From Verrucomicrobiota bacterium (GTDB taxonomy: Bacteria; Verrucomicrobiota; Verrucomicrobiia; Opitutales; Opitutaceae), in assembly GCA_003641745.1 (NCBI GenBank), contig QNAI01000013.1, positions 1 through 45,653 of the forward strand: a stretch of 45,653 nt of DNA, read 5' to 3'. Shown here in pieces: positions 40,191 through 45,653 of this stretch. Below the pieces are notes generated by a model, which made no database searches, was not told the DNA's origin, and saw only the letters and a program-made list of their open reading frames with translations. A program made the translations under genes and the position numbers. The first letter of the stretch is position 1. Each line of letters opens with the position of its first letter.

Positions 40191-42683
40191 TCAGTTTTCG
40201 GTCGGTGCCTCGGTAACCGGTTCCTCTTGCTTGAAGGTCAGGTGATCGCCGTCGCGGTCGACGTGGATGGGCTCGCCCTCCTTGACCTCTCCCCTCAGGA
40301 GGGCTTCGGCCAGGGGGTCCTCCACATGGCGCTCGATGGCGCGACGCAGAGGCCGGGCTCCGTACTTTTCGTCGTAGCCTTCGTCGATGATGAGTTCCTT
40401 GGCCTGCGCGGTGAACTCGAGGGACATCTTTCTTTCCACCAGTCGCTTCGAGACAGCTGCAATCTCCAACTCGACAATCTTAACGAGGTCGTCGCGGACC
40501 AACGGACGGAAGACGATCAGGTCGTTGATCCGATTGATAAACTCGGGCTTGAAGATGCGCTTGGCTTCATCGAGCACCTTCTCCTTCATATTGTCGTAAT
40601 CGTCGGCGCCTGTGCTTGCCGCGCCGAAGCCCATCGTAGTCTGCCGTTGGATCACTTGCGCGCCCACATTTGTGGTCATGATGATGATCGTATTGCGGAA
40701 ATCGACCGTACGCCCGAGGCTGTCGGTGAGGCGACCGTCCTCCAGAATCTGAAGAAGGATCTGGATGACATCCGGGTGCGCCTTTTCGATTTCGTCGAAC
40801 AGGACAACCGAATAGGGCTTTCTCCGGACGGCCTCTGAGAGCTGTCCGCCTTCGTCGTATCCGACATAACCGGGAGGCGAACCGATCAAACGGGACACCG
40901 AGAATTTCTCCATGTACTCCGACATGTCGACCTGGATGATCGAATCCGGATCACCAAACATGGTTTCGGCAAGCGTCTTGGCGAGCATGGTCTTGCCCAC
41001 GCCGGTCGGGCCCAGGAACATAAAGGATCCGATCGGACGACGCGGGTCCTTCAGGTCGGCACGTGACCGGCGAAGGGCGCGAGCCACCGCTCGACACGCG
41101 GCATCCTGTCCGATGACGATCTTCTGAATGTCCTGATCGAGGTTGAGGAGTTTTTCAGTCTCCCGCTTCTCCAGGCGGTTGAGAGGGATCTTGGTCCAGT
41201 CGGCCACCACATGAAGCATCTGTTCTTCATCGACCGTGATGCGGGTTTCCTCGCGGGTCTTTTTCCAGTTCTCGAGAACCTGTTCCTGCTTGGTGCGGAG
41301 TTGCTTTTCGAAATCGCGATGCTTGGCTGCTTCTTCGAAATGCTGCTTGCTGATGGCTTCCTCCTTCTTGGCACAGACTTCATCAATCTCCTTGGCCAGG
41401 GCCTCGATCTCAGGCGGACGATTCAGGGAAGCGATGCGGGCTCGCGAGCCGGCTTCGTCCATGATATCGATTGCCTTGTCCGGCAGATAACGAGCCGTGA
41501 TATAGCGATCTGAAAGCTTGGCCGCGGTCTCGAGGGCGCCATCCGTGAAAACGGCCTTGTGATGATCTTCATACTTCGGACGGAGACCCTTGAGGATGAG
41601 GATGGTTTCCTCAACCGAAGGCGCTTCAACCGTGATGCTCTGGAAGCGGCGATCGAGAGCACTGTCCTTTTCGATGTACTTCCGGTATTCGTTGAGGGTG
41701 GTCGCGCCGATGCACTGAAGTTCCCCACGTGACAACGAGGGCTTGAAGATATTCGACGCATCCATGGCGCCTTCGGCCGCGCCCGCCCCGACGATGGTGT
41801 GAAGCTCGTCGATAAAGATGATGACGTTCTTGGCCCGTTTGATCTCGTCCATGACCGCCTTGATCCGTTCCTCGAACTGACCGCGGTATTTTGTCCCCGC
41901 GACCATGAGGGCGAGATCAAGGGTGATCACCCGCTTGTCGGCCAGAATCTCGGGAACGATCCCGCTGGAGATTTCCTGAGCCAGCCCCTCAACGATGGCG
42001 GTCTTGCCGACGCCGGCCTCACCGATCAGCACCGGATTGTTCTTGGTGCGGCGGCAGAGGATCTGGACGACCCGGCGGATCTCCTGTTTGCGGCCGATCA
42101 CAGGATCGAGTTCACCCTTCCGCGCCAACTCGGTCAGATCGCGACCAAAGGCTTTGAGGGCCGGCGTTTTGAGTTCCTTCTTGTCCTCCTGGGCCTGACT
42201 TCGGGTTGACGCCATCGCCTCCTCGGTCTCGCCGGTAAATTGCGGGTCCAACTCGCGCAGAATCTCGTTCCGGGTTCGTTCGATGTCGACGTCGAGCGTC
42301 TTGAGCACGCGTGCGGCCACGCCTTCGCCTTCGCGAAGGAGTCCCAGCAGAATATGCTCGGTCCCCACGTAGCTGTGATTGAGTGCCTTTGCTTCCTTGC
42401 CCGCGAGAGCGAGCACCTTCTTGACGCGGGGGGTGTATGGGATGCTTCCGGTGCTCTTGCCCTCCGGACCGGTACCGACCTGTTTTTCAACCGCCGATCG
42501 AACCGTCTCCAGATCCAGACCCATTTTCTGAAGCACGCTCACGGCGACCCCCTGTCCCAATTTGATCAAGCCCAGCAGCAGGTGCTCCGTGCCCACATAG
42601 TTATGATGGAAGCGGTCGGCCTCTTTTCGGGCCAAGGCCAGGACCTGCTGGGCTCGTGGGGTGAAGTTATTCATCGGTTCCAT
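40191..42683 (-). CDS. clpC: ATP-dependent Clp protease ATPase subunit ClpC
   Basis: The 830-residue Hsp100 unfolds proteins for ClpP. It has two N-terminal Clp repeats ([16 protein letters not shown] and [16 protein letters not shown]), AAA1 with GEAGVGKT near 213, a middle domain with a UVR-like segment ([20 protein letters not shown]), AAA2 with GPTGVGKT and [13 protein letters not shown], and an MGF tripeptide as the candidate ClpP-binding loop. In Firmicutes, ClpC recognises proteins marked by McsB phosphoarginine. The gene order mcsA-mcsB-clpC here suggests the same pathway. A second ATG three codons downstream is possible. Confidence 0.95.
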   Translation of the reverse strand: MEPMNNFTPRAQQVLALARKEADRFHHNYVGTEHLLLGLIKLGQGVAVSVLQKMGLDLETVRSAVEKQVGTGPEGKSTGSIPYTPRVKKVLALAGKEAKALNHSYVGTEHILLGLLREGEGVAARVLKTLDVDIERTRNEILRELDPQFTGETEEAMASTRSQAQEDKKELKTPALKAFGRDLTELARKGELDPVIGRKQEIRRVVQILCRRTKNNPVLIGEAGVGKTAIVEGLAQEISSGIVPEILADKRVITLDLALMVAGTKYRGQFEERIKAVMDEIKRAKNVIIFIDELHTIVGAGAAEGAMDASNIFKPSLSRGELQCIGATTLNEYRKYIEKDSALDRRFQSITVEAPSVEETILILKGLRPKYEDHHKAVFTDGALETAAKLSDRYITARYLPDKAIDIMDEAGSRARIASLNRPPEIEALAKEIDEVCAKKEEAISKQHFEEAAKHRDFEKQLRTKQEQVLENWKKTREETRITVDEEQMLHVVADWTKIPLNRLEKRETEKLLNLDQDIQKIVIGQDAACRAVARALRRSRADLKDPRRPIGSFMFLGPTGVGKTMLAKTLAETMFGDPDSIIQVDMSEYMEKFSVSRLIGSPPGYVGYDEGGQLSEAVRRKPYSVVLFDEIEKAHPDVIQILLQILEDGRLTDSLGRTVDFRNTIIIMTTNVGAQVIQRQTTMGFGAASTGADDYDNMKEKVLDEAKRIFKPEFINRINDLIVFRPLVRDDLVKIVELEIAAVSKRLVERKMSLEFTAQAKELIIDEGYDEKYGARPLRRAIERHVEDPLAEALLRGEVKEGEPIHVDRDGDHLTFKQEEPVTEAPTEN

Positions 42684-42708
42684 GGAAAATTGTGTCTCTG
42701 GTCATGCC

Positions 42709-43794
42709 TCACTGCGCGTCGCCAATACTGAATGAAGGTTTCGCGACTTTCTCAAACTCCGAACGCAAAAGAGTCGACCTGAAGCTGTCGCGCTCCTCTG
42801 AATCGATCGACTTTCCTGCCCGATACTGAATATGTCCGGGTTGACAGTCGATAATCAACCGATCCACCGCCGGACGGATCTCTTCCGGGAATACTTGGAA
42901 ATCGACCCCAAGGCGGACAAGCGAGAGCAAGTTCATCGATTCACCTGAGCTTATCAGGTGCCCATTCTGCAGAATCCCGTAGGCACGACCGATTTTGTCG
43001 AAAATCCTGTTTGGTTCCGTCTCGAGAATTTTCTCCCGCGCGTTGATCTCCTGCTCGATTATCGTGTTCAGGACCGAGGTAAGCCGCTTGATGATCTCTT
43101 CTTCGCTCTCGCCAAGGGTGGTCTGATTGGAGATCTGGAATATGCTGCCGCTGGCATCTGAGCCTTCGCCGAAGAGGCCGCGGACGGCGATGCCGAGCTG
43201 ATTGACCGCACGCACGACCCTTTCCATCTGGTTGGCGACCACCAGGGCGGGGAGATGCATCATGGCGGATGCCCGCATCGCAGTCCCAACGTTTGTGGGA
43301 CAAGCAGTTAGGTAACCCAACTTGGGCATGTAGGCATAGTCGAGGTCCTCCTCGAGACTCGAATCGATCGCATTGATCGTATTCCAGACCCGGCGGAAAT
43401 TAAATCCGCCCCGCAGCACCTGGATACGCAGGTGGTCCTCCTCGTTGATCATAACGACGAAGGACTGATCACGACTGATCACGATCCCGGAACCACCCTT
43501 CACCGCCATCAACTCCCTACTGATCAGGTGACGCTCGTGAAGGATCTGCTTTTCCAGATCGGACAAAGTGTCGGTTTCGAGGCTGAACCCCTTTTTCATC
43601 TGCGGCAATTTGGCAACCGCCGGAAGGCACTCGGCCAGAATTTCCCTCCGCTGGGACTCTTTGGCCCACCCGGGAAAGGGATGTTTCACGATATTTCGGG
43701 CAAACCGAACCCGGGTCATCAGGACCACTGCGCCCCGTTGACCGGAGCTCTCGATCATATCGGATCGAGATTCTAGAATGGGTGAAATGTGCAT
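42709..43794 (-). CDS. mcsB: Protein arginine kinase McsB
   Basis: It transfers phosphate from ATP to arginine side chains, marking proteins for ClpC-ClpP. The 361-residue length fits McsB. It has the phosphagen-kinase core: TRVRFAR at 27-33, NEEDHLRIQ at 117-125, TACPTNVGTAMRAS around Cys165, and SGSIFQISNQTTLGESEEEII near 215-235. The active-site Glu and phosphagen Cys positions are kept. It lies between mcsA (3 bp upstream) and clpC (25 bp downstream), consistent with an operon. Confidence 0.94.
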   Translation of the reverse strand: MHISPILESRSDMIESSGQRGAVVLMTRVRFARNIVKHPFPGWAKESQRREILAECLPAVAKLPQMKKGFSLETDTLSDLEKQILHERHLISRELMAVKGGSGIVISRDQSFVVMINEEDHLRIQVLRGGFNFRRVWNTINAIDSSLEEDLDYAYMPKLGYLTACPTNVGTAMRASAMMHLPALVVANQMERVVRAVNQLGIAVRGLFGEGSDASGSIFQISNQTTLGESEEEIIKRLTSVLNTIIEQEINAREKILETEPNRIFDKIGRAYGILQNGHLISSGESMNLLSLVRLGVDFQVFPEEIRPAVDRLIIDCQPGHIQYRAGKSIDSEERDSFRSTLLRSEFEKVAKPSFSIGDAQ

Positions 43795-43797
43795 GAT

Positions 43798-44307
43798 TCA
43801 GGTGGCCGGTTCGGCCTCCGCCCCGTCTCGGACCAGCTTGATTTCATCACGAAACTTGGCTGCATCCTCATAATTCTCCGCCACAACCGCCTCTTGCAGC
43901 TTGGTCTCCAATCCGGAGATCCTGTCCTGCAGGGAGCGCCTCTGCAGGGCTTTGGCCGGGACTTTCCCCAAGTGGGAGACACCCTTGTGCATATTCGCCA
44001 GAACGGGCTCCAGAAGGGGCATGAACCGGTCGTAACAGGCCGGACATCCAAGTCGGCCCAGGCGTTTGAAGTCCTTCTGGGTGAATCCGCAATGCTCGCA
44101 GACGATCCCTCCGACCTCCGGCGATTCGACCGTATCTCCTCCCTTGACCAGAAGATCGGCCAGCGAAAAGCCGTTCGGATCGGTCACTCCCTTGGCTGCG
44201 GCACAGGATTCACACAGATCCAGCTTGTGGATCTGGTTATTGACAATCTGAGTCAGATGAACCGTCGCCGGCTTGTCACAAAGATCACATTTGAGGGGAT
44301 TTCCCAT
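43798..44307 (-). CDS. mcsA: McsA-like zinc-binding activator
   Basis: The 169-residue protein has four CxxC pairs (Cys7/10, 32/35, 70/73, 88/91) that should bind two zinc ions, and a UVR coiled-coil motif at about 125-160 (LETKLQEAVVAENYEDAAKF). McsA activates McsB in Firmicutes. It is 3 bp upstream of mcsB. No CtsR repressor gene is next to it. A TATACT -10-like box lies 6 bp before the ATG, so the mRNA may be leaderless. Confidence 0.9.
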   Translation of the reverse strand: MGNPLKCDLCDKPATVHLTQIVNNQIHKLDLCESCAAAKGVTDPNGFSLADLLVKGGDTVESPEVGGIVCEHCGFTQKDFKRLGRLGCPACYDRFMPLLEPVLANMHKGVSHLGKVPAKALQRRSLQDRISGLETKLQEAVVAENYEDAAKFRDEIKLVRDGAEAEPAT

Positions 44308-44313
44308 AAAGGC

Positions 44314-44343
44314 AGTATACTACGTCTGGTCGGTTTTTTCGAA
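44314..44343 (-). promoter_or_regulatory. Candidate mcsA-mcsB-clpC promoter
   Basis: On the minus strand TATACT (44319-44314) lies 6 bp before the mcsA ATG; TTCGAA (near 44343-44338) lies 18 bp further upstream as a weak -35. Transcription would start at or a few bases before the ATG, giving a leaderless message if the ATG is correct. No CtsR-like heptanucleotide operator (GGTCAAA repeats) was seen here. Confidence 0.45.
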
Positions 44344-44457
44344 CGCAGAAATCATCTATTATTATCGGATTCACATGCGAATTCTGAGAATCACACCAAC
44401 CCTTTCAATGCAGGAGCCGTGCCGAACGCAACTCATTCCCACGGAGGGGCGGGAGAG

Positions 44458-44490
44458 CAGCGGTCAGAGGTCAGAGGTCAGAGAGCAAGT
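44458..44490 (+). repeat. GGTCAGA heptamer run
   Basis: CGGTCAGAGGTCAGAGGTCAGAG with further partial copies. A second looser run occurs at 44590-44630. Confidence 0.7.
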
Positions 44491-44507
44491 TTGAAAGTCA
44501 AACGGTC

Positions 44508-44560
44508 CGAACGGGGGGTCATTGCTCACTATTGTGCATGCCAATGCACGATATGTGCTT
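44508..44560. repeat. 53-bp GGGGTCA repeat, family 2, copy 2
   Basis: GGGGTCATTGCTCACTATTG continues to TGCATGCCAATGCACGAT and ends TGTGCTTTGACCCC. The inner stem TTGTGCAT/ATGCACGA differs from copy 1 on both sides so that pairing is kept. Confidence 0.85.
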
Positions 44561-44665
44561 TGACCCCTTGCGGGTGGTGGACGGAGAGGTGAAGAGGTCA
44601 GAGGGAGGAAGAGAGAGGTCAGCGGTCATGTGATGTAACCGAGAGATGAAACGTCTCCTTCAGGA

Positions 44666-44734
44666 GCGGCGCGATCGGCGGCCACGCCCTACCACAGACC
44701 GAATCAGGTAGGGCGTGGCCGCCGGACGCGCCGC
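44666..44734. repeat. Inverted GTAGGGCG element
   Basis: GCGGCGCGATCGGCGGCCAC followed by GCCCTACC pairs with GGTAGGGC and GTGGCCGCCGGACGCGCCGC across a 13-bp loop, a stem of about 28 bp with few mismatches. It shares GTAGGGCGTGGCCGCCGGAC with the element at 40002-40106. Confidence 0.75.
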
Positions 44735-44762
44735 GCTATGCCCAAATTCTCCCCTGCCCCCA

Positions 44763-44837
44763 CATGTCCCGGCGTATCAACGAGTAGCCGGATCTCCCAC
44801 ATGTCCCACATCTCCCGGCGTATCAACGAGTAGCCGG
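44763..44837 (-). repeat. Two REP-like copies in tandem near the ilvE 3' end
   Basis: GGCGTATCAACGAGTAGCC occurs in both 44763-44791 and 44809-44837, each with CCGG flanks. Read on the minus strand they match the CCGGCTxCTCGTTGATA family at 9701 and 13825. Confidence 0.75.
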
Positions 44838-44846
44838 ATCTCACAT

Positions 44847-45653
44847 TCAGAGCATCGTTCCGTCCGTGGACACCCTCTGGTGGAACGCATCCAGGAAGCG
44901 TTTTGTGATCGGCCCCGGGCGCGCATCACCGATCTCCCGTCCGTCGACCTTGACCACCGGAACGACCTCGGCGGCGGTTCCGGTCAGGAAGCACTCCTCT
45001 GCGTTCCAGACATCGTATCGGGTCAGATTCCGTTCCTCCAACGGCATTCCCAGGTCCTCCGCCAGTTCGAACATGACTTGCCGGGTGATACCCCTGAGAG
45101 CGCCCGAAGTCGGGTCGGGCGTCATGATCCGTCCCTTGCTGACCACGAAGATATTGTCGCCGGTGCATTCGGCCACGTAACCCTGGTCGTTGAGCATGAT
45201 GGCCTCGAGGGCGCCGCGCTGGGCCGCCTCGATTTTGGCCAGGACATTGTTGAGGTAATTGAGCGACTTGATACCCGGATCCAGGGCCGCGGGTGACATC
45301 CTCCGTGTGGGCACGGTGATAATGGCCAGTCCCTCCTCGTAGATTTCGGGCGGATAGAGCTCGATCGCATCCGCAATCACGATGACGCTGGGTCCGGGAC
45401 AAGTTGAGGGCGACAGCCCAAGATCCCCTATCCCCCGAGTCACTATCAGGCGGATATACCCATCCTCCAGGCCGTTGATGCGGCAAGCTTCACAGACGAC
45501 GTCCGAAAATTTGTCCCGACTCATGGGCAGATTGAGCAGGAGCGCACGCGCCGAGAACTCGAGTCGTTCGAGGTGGGCATCGAGGCGGAAGACGCATTTC
45601 TTGTAGAGACGAATCCCCTCAAAAATACCGTCACCGTAGAGGAGACCATGGTC
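44847..45653 (-). CDS. ilvE: Branched-chain amino acid aminotransferase IlvE (5' end outside the window)
   Basis: The last step of leucine, isoleucine and valine synthesis, with PLP. The frame is open to the window edge; the first visible codons read DHGLLYGDGIFEGIRLYKK, the typical class IV aminotransferase N-terminal region, so roughly 30 residues are missing. The PLP lysine is in GIKSLNYLNNVLAK, and GDNIFVV, PTSGALRGITRQVM and CFLTGTAAEVVPV are family motifs. An ATG inside at 45524 is not the true start. It may be related in substrate to D-amino acid transaminases, but the motif set favours IlvE. Confidence 0.92.
   Translation of the reverse strand, partial: DHGLLYGDGIFEGIRLYKKCVFRLDAHLERLEFSARALLLNLPMSRDKFSDVVCEACRINGLEDGYIRLIVTRGIGDLGLSPSTCPGPSVIVIADAIELYPPEIYEEGLAIITVPTRRMSPAALDPGIKSLNYLNNVLAKIEAAQRGALEAIMLNDQGYVAECTGDNIFVVSKGRIMTPDPTSGALRGITRQVMFELAEDLGMPLEERNLTRYDVWNAEECFLTGTAAEVVPVVKVDGREIGDARPGPITKRFLDAFHQRVSTDGTML

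Larger units (their letters stand above)
44308..44846. other. Intergenic region rich in small repeats
   Basis: No gene is supported. It contains the mcsA promoter, two GGTCAGA heptamer runs (44458-44490 and 44590-44630), the second family 2 GGGGTCA repeat, an inverted GTAGGGCG pair (44666-44734) and two inverted REP-like copies (44763-44837) near the ilvE end. Confidence 0.6.

Noticed and set aside
44508-44560. Family 2 palindrome as a transcription factor operator
   Set aside because: An identical-length copy at 36976 with compensating arm changes fits a mobile or structural repeat better than a binding site.

Overview
The window is about 45.7 kb of GC-rich chromosome from a Gram-negative bacterium, most likely a member of the Verrucomicrobiota (Opitutia-like). 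This assignment rests on gene content read by eye: LpxD and an LptF/LptG permease imply an LPS outer membrane; glutamine synthetase is the short type II form; 2-isopropylmalate synthase is the long LeuA2 form; McsA-McsB-ClpC and an anaerobic-type sulfatase maturase are present; the first gene is a large secreted multi-domain protein. No phage, plasmid or large insertion-sequence gene is visible. Nearly all genes are chromosomal housekeeping genes.

Layout. 0-5 kb: a 1462-residue secreted protein (minus strand) that ends at an in-frame stop at the window edge, then a gene-poor stretch with a PKD-domain remnant, a nested palindrome and tRNA-Ala(CGC). 5-11 kb: a lysine-rich-tail protein, a DUF374 acyltransferase, a VWA membrane protein, a methyltransferase, a lipoprotein, tRNA-Asp, a GIY-YIG cassette between direct repeats, and a secreted esterase. 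11-17 kb: lpxD, an MtaA-like methyltransferase, a metallophosphatase, a sulfatase maturase and queA. 17-23.5 kb: an ECF sigma/anti-sigma pair, accA, a YmdB-type phosphodiesterase, ilvB and glnII. 23.9-29 kb: a half-size kinase-like protein next to a PP2C phosphatase, SRP RNA and dnaX with an apparent programmed frameshift, a CoaC-only flavoprotein, and a sigma-membrane protein-Spy-like operon. 29-34 kb: leuA with a possible leucine leader peptide, lptF/G, rlmN and a SUI1 factor. 34-40 kb: sucA-sucB-lpd (2-oxoglutarate dehydrogenase). 40-45.6 kb: mcsA-mcsB-clpC (protein arginine phosphorylation and proteolysis) and a partial ilvE.

The most unusual content is between the genes. From 14.8 to 40.2 kb there are eleven 63-70 bp near-perfect hairpins with arms of the form AAGGGGTCA-nnn-CTTGAC and variable A-run/T-run tips, plus several truncated arms. 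Both arms change together between copies. Six of seven convergent gene pairs in that span carry one. In many cases the element overlaps the gene end, supplies its stop codon and adds a short foreign C-terminus (GVMS, GVTS, KGS-LDC). Two copies lie 13-16 bp before the start codons of queA and sucA. Two other repeat families, of 53 bp and about 140 bp, share the GGGGTCA/TGACCCC tip. Further small repeats are present: REP-like CCGGC hairpins, GTAGGGCG palindromes, AGAAGTT and GGTCAGA heptamers, and an 11-bp iteron array. The enzyme that spreads the GGGGTCA elements is not in the window; a REP-type HuH (Y1) transposase elsewhere in the genome is a reasonable guess.

Functional links: ilvB, leuA and ilvE belong to branched-chain amino acid synthesis but are scattered; sucA-sucB-lpd form one complex; mcsA, mcsB and clpC form one proteolytic pathway; lpxD and lptF/G serve the outer membrane.
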